A DNA stretch of 64,000 nt from Acanthosoma haemorrhoidale (GCA_930367205.1 OV884015.1:37501288-37565287), one strand, 5' to 3'. Positions 35,275-46,789 are shown, numbered from the stretch's first letter. The notes: generated by a model from the letters alone, not told the origin. Made by a program: numbers and translations.

Positions 35275-36032
35275 CTGCTGAGAACAATAGTGACTGAGCC
35301 CTGCGACTAATATCATCGAAAAAGGGTCAGCATTCGTCATGGTCATTTTTTTTACCATGCAAGAGTGGCCAATTTGTTTTTCACTTGACTCCTAGATTGT
35401 TATTTTTTTAAATATAAAATACAATTGAGCTGTGGGTAGCACCTTTTAATGGATATATGCATTTTAAGCAGTTTCTGTAACATAGACTAAATATTCTGAT
35501 TATTGTTATACAAAGTATATGGTGACTAGGGAATGTGGCTCACCTTCGGATTACATAAGGGACTTACAAACATCCTAAAACTAATCTTACATACTAACTT
35601 AAAACTAGAGCGTTCCTGCCTCGACTGCCATCTGCTATCGATGGGGAAACGGATAGGGGAAAATCGTGTTAATCGGCGAATGAACTCACCCACCGTCGGC
35701 ATCAAAATGTTTCTAATGTTTAAAGATGCACTATTTCTACGCTGCTGGGATGAGGTATGTCGGACCACTTTTATGAGTATCCCGTTTTGAAATTGTTTAG
35801 GGGGAAAAAATCTTTTTTTTTATCATGCAAGAGTGACCAAACCCAAATTCAATTTGTTCCCACTTGTATACACTAGTCTTTTTTTTCGGGTGGGGGGGTG
35901 GTGGAAATGGATCTGTCAATAAGAGCAGCGGAAATTTAGGTCAACCCACAATGAAAAACTAGAAATTTTACAAAACCCAAACGCTATTATCTTAAACTGC
36001 TTTCTGAGTTCGGTCACTATTGTTCTCAGCAG
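35275..36032. repeat. Segment bounded by 23-bp inverted repeats
   Basis: CTGCTGAGAACAATAGTGAC plus three bases at 35275-35297 matches the reverse complement of 36010-36032 with one difference. Inside, a direct repeat sits on each side of the nested LINE B fragment: CATGCAAGAGTG(G/A)CCAA...ATTTGTT...CACTTG at about 35356-35387 and 35824-35865, each preceded by a T run. No clear target-site duplication flanks the ends. It could be a non-autonomous DNA transposon hit by LINE B. Alternatively, two family A scraps lie in opposite orientation, since TGAGAACAATAGT also occurs in LINE A. Confidence 0.4.
35530..35790 (-). mobile_element. LINE B C-terminal fragment with internal deletion
   Basis: The minus strand reads NGILIKVVRHTSSQQRRNSA, matching NGILMKVVRGTSFEQRSNSE of the 47.2-kb copy. 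MPTVGEFIRR follows, and then the frame jumps to CGATAGCAGATGGCAG and the 3'UTR TTAGTATGTAAGATTAG. It ends in a degraded hairpin (AAGGTGAGCCACATTCCC). The stretch coding HIKFFDSLQHLTNPVF is missing. It is nested inside the inverted-repeat segment. Confidence 0.72.
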
Positions 36033-38019
36033 GCGATATGTCACGTAGACACGAGCCATTATACGTTAGTTACAAAGTGAAGAAAAAACTATGCAAAGAT
36101 GATTTGAGTGCTGTCAATGTAATTTTCTCAAATATTAATTCTAATTTTAAACATAATTCGAATCATTGAATTTATAAGCCTCTCCAGGATATGCATATTT
36201 ATTTTATGGCAACTAATAACATGAAATAATGACATGAATAACATTTTTTATAACACGTTTCGGATTTCCGAATTTTGATTAGTCTCTAATCCTTACAACA
36301 GAAAAAATATTCAAAGCCAAGTGTGTTACATCAAAGGGTTAATGTTCGTGAAAATTACGTTATTGATAGTTTTAATGTCTTATTCTACCGATAGTAAATT
36401 ACAAATTACAATTAATTAATAAGATTTTTCATACCGACTGATTAATTAAATAATGTCATTCACTTATAACTAATATCTTTATTATGTCTAAAGGAGCCAA
36501 CATAACAAATTTAATTTCTCTATCTTGATCAGACGACTAAGACAAGAGTAGACAACCCGGCAGACTAACACACATGAATAACAACATAAAGATTTCTGTT
36601 TTCAAAAAAAACCAACAAACCTCTAAAAATGGGAAATTATTATCATAAATATTTTCTGTCTAGCAGTTGACAAGCCAATAGAAAATGTTGAAGAGGGGGT
36701 TTGAAAGCTCTGTACCTCTTATAGAGTATAGCCTAGCCGCTGGTTTGACACATTGATGTCATCTTTACTCTACAGAATCTTTAATTTTCACCTTCTCTCC
36801 ACTATGTTCACTTGCCCAATCAATTATATACCCCATCCTTTATCAGTTCTATCACTAACCCACTCAAAATTATGTCACAAGATGTATACGAGATAATACA
36901 TGTATGGATTATAATACATAATGTGTTTTTTTTTTTCACGACCTGTTATGTTTAAAAAATGTGCATATTATGTTTCTAAAATTGTATTTATCAATTGGTT
37001 TGTTGTGACGTTTCAGACTGTAATCAATCCCATCATCAGGAAACAAGTGGTAACGTCCGTACATTCATTAGAATATTTTACAGGCCAGGAAATCGGCACG
37101 TTGCTCAAAATAATTTTGCTACTTCGTTAGCACTAAGGAAATAGTTGATAGTTATGCACATTTTTTAAACATTATCAACTTTCGTATCCTTTAAAAAAGC
37201 ATATATCAGTCTATTTAAATAGAAAGCAATGTACATATACTGCACAGTGGACAAGTAAATCATACAACACTTCCGAATGAACATAAATTTGAAATATTAT
37301 AGATAGCAACAATGAAAACCCTAAGATTCTCTTATGCTTTGTATGGCATGAATGTTTTGGGCTCAAATCCCGAGACGAAAAGTTTTCATTTACTCGAAGC
37401 TTTGAAAATTATTAGCGTGCGATATGATAACAATTTTCTGCAGTTTTGAGTTCTAAAACTAATTTGACACTACTGAGATCCTATATTTTCTAATTTAATA
37501 CCTTCTTGGACATTCTGCTCGTCTTTAAATATATAAATAATATTATGGTTAAAAGAAGTTCCCAATATCCTTCCCAACATTTTAGTTGCTCCGTATCGAA
37601 CCGATTTCGGTCCGTATAATTATATATATTTATTTAAATATTGTTTTAATGTCTGATTTAATTTATTTTAATGACAAAACATACGTTGACTGATTATGAA
37701 CTCCTGTCAGTCCATAGTAGCATCCTTCAAAATATCATATATTACTTTATAAATAATGTATATGTAACAATTTATTCCTAATTGTGGAATAATGCTTTAA
37801 AATCAACAATACATTCATTATCTATTTAAATGTCAATAGATAATTGTTAATGTTGCTGTCTCTTACAAGTCACATTTTTTATCGTATTACATTACTTACT
37901 GGAATTTCCAATGGTATTCCTTCGCTTTAGAGGTATTAGGTTTTAAGTTCCCCTTTCTTTGATGGAATGCCATAAAATACAAGAAGAGCTATGTCCAATA
38001 AATAACTTAAAGGGCTTAC
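36033..38019. other. AT-rich, no gene seen
   Basis: No recurring repeat. The plus-strand frame at 36921-37130 is hydrophobic and AT-driven. Confidence 0.4.
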
Positions 38020-38071
38020 CCTGACTTCTCTTCAGGGTCTGGTCACTATCGATGTTATCGGGATTACTTAC
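38020..38071 (-). other. Candidate recursive-splice (ratchet) exon, 52 nt
   Basis: On the minus strand a run of 13 T, then ACAG (38075-38072), is joined directly to GTAAGT (38071-38066). This juxtaposes an acceptor with a near-perfect donor, as in insect recursive splice sites. Fifty-two bases on, AGG|GTAAGC supplies a second strong donor (38019-38014). The exon between is open in the frame reading VSNPDNIDSDQTLKRSQG and is GC-richer than its AT-rich flanks. Two readings are possible: a 52-nt coding or cassette exon, or a zero-length ratchet point with a downstream decoy donor. No partner exons are identified, so the host gene is unknown. Confidence 0.4.
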
Positions 38072-39852
38072 CTGTAAAAAAAAAAAAATATATATTAAGT
38101 TTGATCCTATCAGATTATAATATATACTTTGTTCAATGATTGAATTAAAAAAACAAAACAATTACGTACGCTGCACTCTTTAAATTCCTCATGACTACTG
38201 TACTTTTTCATATTTGTAATCATACATTATAACAGCATTCGCACACTCGACTACAGAAATTCACGTTTGCCAATACTTAACCGTAAATGGAAGTTCGGCA
38301 ATAGGCTCAAAGACTGGTTATCGAGACAAGCAGTTTTCCATCGCTGCGTTCATTATTGATAATGACTCGATGTATTGCGCTGAAACCTGACTTTACAATT
38401 GCTTAACTCACCGTTTAGATCCTGCCGAGCCTGAAGGTATACGGCCTTACTTCCAAAACGGCTGAACGTTTGCCTGTACTTCGATGGTGGTAGCAGGAAT
38501 GTTCATGTCATCTGACAAGCATATTCAAGACACTTACTCCGTCTTGTTTAAAAGACATAAACATGATGTCAAATTTGGTCCCGTTTCTGTAACATATGAG
38601 CTTTATCGATTGTCAGCTCTGGAACTAATAACAAAAAATCACCCCATAGATTAAAAACAAATTGATGTAGCGTTCAAAAAACAAATATAAAAATATCTAA
38701 TAAAAGTTTAACGGTCAATTATTTTAACTGATTGCGGTGGATTTCATGAGTTTTTTTCCGGTAAATATTTTAACTGTTGACAACGTATTAAAAAAATAAT
38801 ACAATTTCAAATAAAACAAAGTATTTCTATTCGAAAGTACCGAGTAGTTAATTATTAATTAGCATTCGAGAAAAACAAATCCTCTAAATATGCGATTTTG
38901 TTTTTATATGGCAAATGGATTATATATATTTGAAAAATTGAATTAATCTCTGATACAACAGTGCACATATGCGCAGAGCATGTAAAATAAAAATTATCAG
39001 CGTTTCGCGCCAAAACAGGAGTGAATGTTGACAATCTGTCTTTTCAGATGTTTCTATGAAACATCAAACAAGCGTGAGCCAACTTCATTTTTTTTCTCAA
39101 TTGTTTTTTTGTTCAAAAGAAAATAAATGATGCGAAAACTAGTTGGTTGTATTTTATCCTACGCTAAAATATTTTTGCCTTCAGTAGATTTCTTTGCAAG
39201 TTCTCTTCCTCCATCTCTACCCCACCACAAAGCAGTTAAAATTGTCCATAATGAAAAAAAGTGGTAAGGCCAATCATTTATGGAATCAATTGTACTAGTT
39301 CTGCTGTCTCCTAGACTGTAGCGATACGAATGATACATAGATTAATATTAATAGTTATTAATTACCTGCATTACGTTATTAATTAATTACCTGCACAGTT
39401 GTGATTAGTTTGATACCCGGATCACCACAGTCTTTTTTATGATTCCAAATCTTTTCATATTAGCTATTTTCTGTGTATTTTTTCAGTACATGACAATTTT
39501 TGTTTTATTATCACAAACTGTCCGCTAATCTTTTCATTACATAAATATATGCGATTAGTTTTATAAATCGTAGCTAATTAGGATGTAATTTAAGCAGAAA
39601 GGACTCCAATTAACGGAAGAAATATACGGCAAGACTTCAAGGCGAGCCTTCTGACACACTGACACACCCGGTTAATATTAGAAATAGGTGAACTAAAATA
39701 AGATTTATAAAGGCATTTCTGATCCGAGCTGTGTACCCAGCCTCTTTTTGGCATTTTTACCGGTTCCTAATTTGCATATCCAGATATTATTTGTACCCGT
39801 AATAAAACGAAGCCATGTTTATAGCCCCTGGCTTTACCCACTTTCTCCTCAG
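38072..39852. other. No gene seen
   Basis: AT-rich, with mixed composition at 38240-38560. Nothing recognised. Confidence 0.35.
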
Positions 39853-40026
39853 GCCAGAAGGAGTGTACCGACACGTGTAGAAAACCGCCTCAGCTTCGGT
39901 CGTAAAGATGTCCCCGATTTCACTAATCATGGTACCAAGTTAACGTACCAACCCAAGAACTCCTCGAAGGATGGTTTCTACTTGCTCCGTGAAGTGCGTC
40001 TTTTAATAGATAACATAGATCCCTAA
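39853..40026 (+). CDS. Candidate terminal coding exon with amidation-like motif
   Basis: A good acceptor (CCCACTTTCTCCTCAG, ending 39852) precedes 57 open codons ending in TAA at 40024-40026. The frame begins ARRSVPTRVENRLSFGRK. That is a dibasic site, twelve residues ending in F, a glycine amidation donor and a second basic pair, which is the layout of an amidated neuropeptide. An acidic-mixed tail of about 40 residues with one N-S-S glycosylation-type site follows. No signal peptide is encoded here; it would have to lie in an upstream exon. The RLSF ending recalls RLRF-type peptides but matches none I know. It could be chance. Confidence 0.25.
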   Translation, partial: ARRSVPTRVENRLSFGRKDVPDFTNHGTKLTYQPKNSSKDGFYLLREVRLLIDNIDP

Positions 40027-40708
40027 ACCCAATCGACAATCCTCTGTAATATTAATCAGGATAGCCCAAAATCAACACTAGCTCTCAACACAAACTAAAT
40101 TCCCGAAACATATAAAGGCTAGGTATAACCAATATTACAGGTGATGATGGCGAAAATGAAAAATATTTATCTTATGTTATTATTAAAATATATTTTGTTT
40201 TTGTGTATTTCACGGATAAATATTATTTTTCTGTGATCAGCTAGTTCTTGTTGAACAATTATTAATTGCTGTAAAAAACAAATAACTTACTAAACTTATC
40301 ATATTTATGTGATGTCTTGTTCTTGAAGGGAGTCAATTAATATTTAAAAATAAATTATATGAAATTGGACCAGTGTAAAAACGGCCTTCCTTGGAGGTAA
40401 CAACCTGTTAACATTGGTAACTGAGATTACTTAAATGACTATGCTAGTAGGCGTAAACTACCCTAACTATGTGACAATGCACCGTGCTGTGTAAACATAT
40501 CTCACAGACATTGAGCAACAACACTCGGCCAAAATGCCACCACGACTTGAAAACCCACTTCAAGAGTCCAAAGAGTTCTCACGTTCCTAAAGGGAATTTC
40601 ATTTTAGCTGAGCTTATGAAATCATAAATTATTACCAAATGCCTCAAAGAAGAAGGGGAGCGAATAAAAGGCTCAGAACTTGAAAAACGCCTCCTTAATA
40701 AAAAATAC

Positions 40709-41428
40709 TAGAGAACTTACTGTGCAGATTAAAATCAACTTAACTGACAACCAAAAGTGATTGAAGTCGCTAAACCGACAATTTCCAATAATTTAAATTG
40801 GTGTGGTGTATTTAACGAAACAAAAGTACGATGAAATTGGGCTCAAAATTTGAATAAGCCACCCCGAAATTGATGTATACTACGATGATGGTCGCAATTT
40901 GAAATATATCTACATTTTAAATATTAGTTGTAAACATTCATCAAAACATGTAATCGTTGATAGCGGTTGACTTTCAAACATTTGAAGGTTGTAGATCTAA
41001 ATTTCGCGAACTTACCACCATAAATAATGCAGTTCTAGTAATAAACATCTCAAAGGCCTTCATTTGGGAAATGTACAATTGAAAGAAGGCTCAAATTACA
41101 GAGCAATGACCCTGATACAGAATATAAGTTAACCCAAGATGTATATTTTGGCAATTTGAAAACTGACCGAATTTTAAATTTGGGTTGAGACCGTTCCACG
41201 AAAAACCTTATCGCTAAAAACAGTCGCAAGTAAAACAAGTGGTGATTGTTGTTTGAGATAAGCTGACCACCAAATCTGGTTGAATCTTTTGAACTGACTA
41301 TTATAAATACCCTCAGTTCTTTTGATGCAGCTAACAAATGAACATGAATACGAGAGAACTTACTGTGCAGATCAAAACAGCTTAATTGACAACCAAAAGT
41401 GAATGCAGTTCCTAAACTGACAATTTCA
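40709..41428. repeat. Decayed direct repeats
   Basis: GAGAACTTACTGTGCAGAT, then AACTGACAACCAAAAGTGA and CTAAAC(C/T)GACAATTTC, occurs at 40709-40790 and 41351-41428 with roughly 85 percent identity. A third, weaker copy (AGCTGACCACCAAATCTGGT) is at 41260-41300. A second block, GATGTATA...GCAATTTGAAA...ATTTTAAAT, is at about 40872-40922 and 41137-41185. The spacing is irregular, so this is an old tandem array with deletions, or two overlapping repeat families. Confidence 0.6.
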
Positions 41429-41481
41429 AATAAAAAAAAATTGTATTTCCAAATCTTTCTCTGCAGGCTAGAATTAATCAA
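41050..41481 (-). other. Longest open frame of the window (143 codons), probably not a gene
   Basis: The frame is rich in F, L, S and I and contains a few mixed patches (RIHVHLLAASKELRVFIIVS). It lies over the decayed repeat block, and no domain, signal peptide or splice context is evident. I judge it a by-product of repeat composition. Confidence 0.15.
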
Positions 41482-44400
41482 ATCTTAATAATCGCCCAAT
41501 GAACTGAGCCTTTAATAAAATATTTGGTTTGCAGTAACAGGGATTGATATCGTCAATGAATAAAAATAAGGATGTGACTGTGGTCATAGGATGTCACATA
41601 GAGTGGATACGTTGAAAGGAACATGATTCAGACCAGAGGTTATGAAACTGTCTTTGTCAGGGAGTTTTGAACGGGATGTAGGCCAGAAGGCACGTTTAAG
41701 AGGAGAGAGGTCTTTTGAACGAAGAGAAGTGAGGACTTGAAGATGTTCCCCTGGGAGTTCTAGGTACTAGACCCAAATGCTTGGCATTGAAAATTTTCTT
41801 ACGAAATACTTACGTTGATGCTAGGTCATCAACAGATAGTCTCCAATCCTTTAAGGATACTATTTGACCGTATCCCAAACGTATTTGTGCTGCAAGGACA
41901 CTTTTATTGAACTCAGTTGAAACAACGTATCATTTAGCGTGTGCTTTAGCTCCGATTGGTTATAATAGATTAAATCACAACAGAGACAATATAGGTAAAG
42001 AAAACGTATTTCTTTAATTTTGCTGCGCTCCGTGTAGTAGAAGTAATGGACGCTTTACAAATCAGGGGAAATGTAAGGTTAAGAAAAACCGTTGAGCTAC
42101 TGTGATCATCAAGAGTATATTTAAAGTTAATTAATGAAAATTGTTGACATATTAAAGAATAAACTTTAAATGTCATTTCTTTGTTTACAGGTAGGAGTAG
42201 GGTAAATAGTGTGAATCAGTGTAACTAGAACTTATAACTAATTAAATAAAATGTTTGTTTGCAGAGTAACACAACATATTTATATTGTATTTATAGAAAA
42301 ATAATTAAACTTACATATGTTTACTATCATTCATTCACAGAATATCTTCATCCTGTCCAAAAATTGGTATAATGAGATGAAATGCAGTAGTTACACCTAG
42401 TGGTGACAAACACTATCTTAGGGTCTCCATACACCCACCCTAGGACCATTATGGTGTCTTGGGCTTTGCAGCTATTATTTTAAGATACAAACCCGAACCG
42501 AACGCGCATCACTAATTGATCTCGTTCTCTGAACTATTGTACGGTGCTTGGAGATAATCTTCGAGAAGAAAGATCTCAAATGTACGCGCTCTTTAGAAAC
42601 CTATCGATTGGGATCGAGTAATTGTACACCCGGCTCCAGGTATCGGGTCGTGATCGCTTTAATAGAGTAGCATTGTTCGGATGTTTCCGTACAGATCTTC
42701 GCTTACAAGCCCTTTTCTCCCCATTGCACACGTTGATGACCTAAGATGACTCAGGCTGCAATTTTCATGGATCACTATGATCGAAAAATATTTGGTAGTT
42801 CTCAACACCTCTGATAACGGCTGGGAAGTGGATGATGACCAGTTATGGAATGCATGAAGAAACAAAGTGATATCATTGTTGCATCACACCATCATTAGGT
42901 GCTGTGAATAGAACCACTTAGGCCCAGTAGTTATGAGCCAGTCATGAGGTGTATAAGGTAGTGAGTGTACCAAGCAAGTAATGTAGAGGTGCGTCGTAGA
43001 TTCGTCGACAATACACAACGCCATTATCGACTGTAACATTTATATATTCGATTTACGGCCTTCTCGGAATTCAAAATGATTTCTGCTAAGAGCTAGCTGG
43101 TCATGCTTGGCAAATTTAGGTGCAGTTTGCTACTTGCATTGCACTTAATCCCGAAATAAAAGTGAAAGTCAGATATTCTAATGCGTTGCGAATGAGCAAC
43201 TAGATTAATACTAAAATGACAAAAGAGCAATAAAATAAAAAAATCACGCATTTCAACAAAGAAAGCTGGTAGAATGTAATTACAAAACAAGATCCTACCT
43301 CAGAATAAAAATGAGAATATAACTGCACTAGAAAATACAAGAAGAATTTCGAAAATTAAACATAAAATAAATACTACTGAAGAAGAACAATATTTAATTC
43401 TAAATATCTTATCCAGTCTGATAACTTCTTTATTCACGAAATCTCAGGGGGCCTATTGGGCAGAATGTTTAAACACATTTTGTATGAAAATTGTTATGAG
43501 TTCATGATTGTTCTGTATGTAAATACATTTAGCATTTATTTATTTTAACATCATTTATCACTGGAAGGCTGTATGTCAATTGTTGTGATGCAGTTCATAA
43601 ATATGTAGAGTACTCAATATTATTGTGTGAGTAGATTTTATAAGGTATGAATGTGCTTTTAAATTAATTAATTAAATGATGTAATAATAAAGCTTTGTAT
43701 GTCTAATTTACAAACAAATTGTAATTTTATAATTAAAGAACTGAAAGACACGATATATTGCAGTGAAACTATTTTAACCTCTACAGTGACATAAAAATAT
43801 CTCATATATGCTCAAAATATCTACTCCGAAAAAAATACATTTTTTTTTTGTAATGTTGATTTATTCGCAACTGTATATACAGTAAATAAATGATAAAACT
43901 AGTGAATGCGGTACAGATAGGCATGAATGAAATTCTGGAAAGAAGAATATGAAGGATTATGTTGATGGGAGTTTATTTAAACTATATGTTCCTACACCAG
44001 TTCCTCAGGAGTCGTCGTGGCGTGTAATGTATGTTTTGTGTTTCTGAGGATTCGTGTTTCCATTAAAAAAAATATAAGTGGGAAAATTAAATAGAAGAAA
44101 GTCTGAACATTTAACGTTTTAAAAATACGCAACGGAGAAGTCAAAATAACTAACACATGCAACCAATACTTATCGTTTAGACAAATGGGGTAAATGTAAT
44201 GTTTACGAGAATTGGCGTTAGAACAGGAATAATAAAACGAATCATCAACGTACAACGATCCCAGTAAAAACTTAAATATTTCTTCTGGTTTCATACAAAG
44301 CACGGTTCAGGGCAGTTGAAGACCATCAACCTGTTCCAAACGGTGACCATGCGGAACAATAAAGAAACGTGCGTTTCCATCTTCTAACCGTCCGCCACTA

Positions 44401-45184
44401 TTCCACGTGAAAACCCACAATTGCCACACAGAATGGCTCCAAATGAGAGAGACATGGTGCTCTGTCTAGGAGTAATGATGGAAAAAAAATTTCTTAAATG
44501 AACTATCTGCTAAGTATGTCAGAATTCTTCGCGAAAAAAATCAAATGCCAAAACTGCACTCGCCGAGCCATGAAAGTAGCCATTTATTTGAATCAATTCA
44601 ATACTGTGCTAAAGATAATTTCAAACCCAAGCCTACGGATTCACTACAAAGACGATAGACATTTTTTATCAAATGAGCAGATGAATTTGTCGGGTTATCG
44701 AATTAGGCTGATAAAAGAGAGGTGTTATATTTTCGTAACATCTATAAATGTTCAACATCTGAAACTATGTGTGCCTGTACCAGTGTGTATTAGGGTTAGA
44801 TAGTCAGAAATGGGCTCGCCAGTTTTCCATAATGTCCTTTATATTTATTTAATTTTATATGTTTTAGTTTATGATCAGTATGTGCCCGTTACGAATAATT
44901 TTTATTATTTTAATTTATTTTCTTTCTTTACGCATTGAACCGACACTAGCAAAGAACCCACTACATTTTTTGTAAATGTTTGTTCTCAAGGACATAATGC
45001 CAGCCTAATAAAGATATATGTCATAAACTTCTTTATTCAAAGAGGAAAACCTTAAGTATCTCCCTAAATTTTAAAACCCAAATTTAACACAATATAAACA
45101 TCGATATAAAAGTGTTTGAACTCTGAATAATGTTAAAATATATTATTATTGCGTCATCGATAGTAAGTAGCACTAACCAACTAA
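41482..45184. other. No clear gene
   Basis: Mixed to AT-rich. TTTCTTTGTTTACAG|GTAGGA, with its junction after 42190 (plus strand), is a second, weaker acceptor-donor fusion. 42400-43020 is GC-richer without a good frame. The frames at 43992-44303 and 44498-44803 (about 100 codons each) show no known family. Confidence 0.3.
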
Positions 45185-45480
45185 TACCAAGACCTGATGC
45201 AGAGACATCCATGGTACGTCGAAACGTCGTCCTTTAGTAAACTTCATGAAAATCTCACATCTCTTTTTCATCAACCAATGTCGATATTCCAACAACTTCA
45301 TCCAATCAGACATAAAAAACGGTTCATTTGTTCACGAAGGAAATCACTCATGCCCTAAATTCACGACTATTTTAGAAACTTTTACGATAAGCTGCACAGA
45401 CATCCAAAGGTCTTTCATCAATTACTCAATAGGTCTCCACGACGAGGGAGGTATCTGTAGAAATCTTAAAAATTAAAAAC
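45185..45480 (+). other. Possible retroelement scrap with GAAACGTCG motif
   Basis: ACCTGATGCAGAGACATCCA and then CGTCGAAACGTCGTCC resemble the (C)TGATG...CGAAACGTCG phrase found near the ends of many animal retroelements. The following 76-codon frame from 45246 is unrecognised. No repeat copy exists in this window to confirm it. Confidence 0.2.
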
Positions 45481-45662
45481 CATACATAATCTTCAATGGA
45501 GCTCCATTGAAGTCCTCGTCCTTCATACCGTGCAAGCCGTTTTCATTAAAGCTACAACACGTTCACTGGCTATGATTTTCTCGATTTTTTTTGATTTTAT
45601 GAATATAGGTCAAAAAAACATTCTGCGAATAAAATATGATTCGATTCTCAACTTGGAGAGGT

Positions 45663-45764
45663 ACCAGTAGCGAATCTAGGGGACCGCTCCTTTGGCGTGT
45701 CGTTTTATTTATATTTTTATCTAAATAATATGAAAATAAATAATACAATAATGCTGTAATCAAC
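45663..45764 (+). repeat. Repeat C, copy 3
   Basis: Starts ACCAGTAGCGAATCTAGGGG and shares TTTTATCTAAATAATATGAA and the closing GCTGTAATCAAC with the other copies. It ends 10 bp before a LINE B fragment and heads a cluster of three repeat types in 630 bp. Confidence 0.65.
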
Positions 45765-45774
45765 ATTTTCGATG

Positions 45775-45965
45775 ACGACCGCATAAGATACTTCGCCTGA
45801 TGGTAAATCGAGATCAAACCCAGGGTTTAATATCCCCACCACCCTTCCCGCATCGATGGCAACTGACTGTCGGCGAAAATTAGGTTATGATTTCGTTGTT
45901 AGATGTGACTTAGTTTTAAGCCTATGATTCCTTAGTGAGCCCCATCGCGTTTTTTGAACACTACA
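45775..45965 (+). mobile_element. LINE B C-terminus and 3'UTR, degraded
   Basis: CAAACCCAGGGTTTAATATC, then CCACCCTTCCCGCATCGATG and GGCAACTGACTGTCGGCGAA, align with the end of the 26.4-kb copy. The frame gives PPPFPHRWQLTVGEN and a stop. The hairpin is reduced to TTAGTGAGCCCCATCGCG. It has several substitutions and a small deletion, so it is older than the 26.4-kb copy. Confidence 0.75.
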
Positions 45966-45979
45966 TGTTTAGGCATTGA

Positions 45980-46289
45980 ATGTATAATGTTTTTTATATT
46001 ATATTATATTCCTTTATTGTGCTATAATTACAATCTGCCTTTTATAAGGCAATAAGTAATTAAGATAAATGCTCTCATTCATACCATATTTACAGTTCAT
46101 CATTCACTCGCTCATTCATACAATATTTACAGACAGCCCAGAGACCTCCCAAATCCACATGCGAAGAAAAAGCGGAGTCTTGGGAAGTCCCCCACGCCCC
46201 TCCGTCAGCCGCGTCACCGGATACTAGCCAGTGGAGGCTGACCAAGAGCGCGAGAGCCACAGACGCTCAGGACATAATATGTATAATGT
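45980..46289 (-). mobile_element. LINE A 3'UTR insertion with 11-bp target-site duplication
   Basis: ATGTATAATGT at 45980-45990 is repeated at 46279-46289 and bounds a 288-bp minus-strand insertion. The insert runs from the GTCCTGAGCGTCTGTGGCTC part of the A 3'UTR to GCCTTATAAAAGGC, GCACAATAAAGGAATATAAT and a tail of T-A repeats. There is no coding part. The sharp boundaries show that the 3'UTR alone can be the whole insertion and define the 3' end of the family. Confidence 0.93.
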
Positions 46290-46789
46290 ACATCAAACTT
46301 TTGTAACAATCACTAATCGCAATCTAAAATTGTTAAAAATTGTAGCCAAGCTACAGGACATATAATAACCTACTGTAAATAGATTCGTTCGTGTAGAATC
46401 TATAATGATTTCCAAAATTTATAATTTCAAGGGTATATGGGGAAAAAAATCGTGATCTGGCTGTACTTTCCATTGAAAAACAATTGATGATATACATTTT
46501 GACGTTACTCTTATCTAACAAAAAGAAGAAAAATAAATTTATAAACACACTTATATGTTATCATTATGTTTTCAAACTTTTTAATAAAAATAAATACACT
46601 CTTTATTTATGTTCAGTAAATGTTAATGATATCCCTTTATTTTGACTGAAATGCTCTGGGCAGGTCACTGAGAAGTTGAGTATTTATTTATTAATTTGCT
46701 ATTCAACCCAGTCACACTAAAATAAATTAGGTCTTGCTGGTATCTTACAACTTGTGGAAGGAACATCCTGTGTTTGTACATTTACTTAC

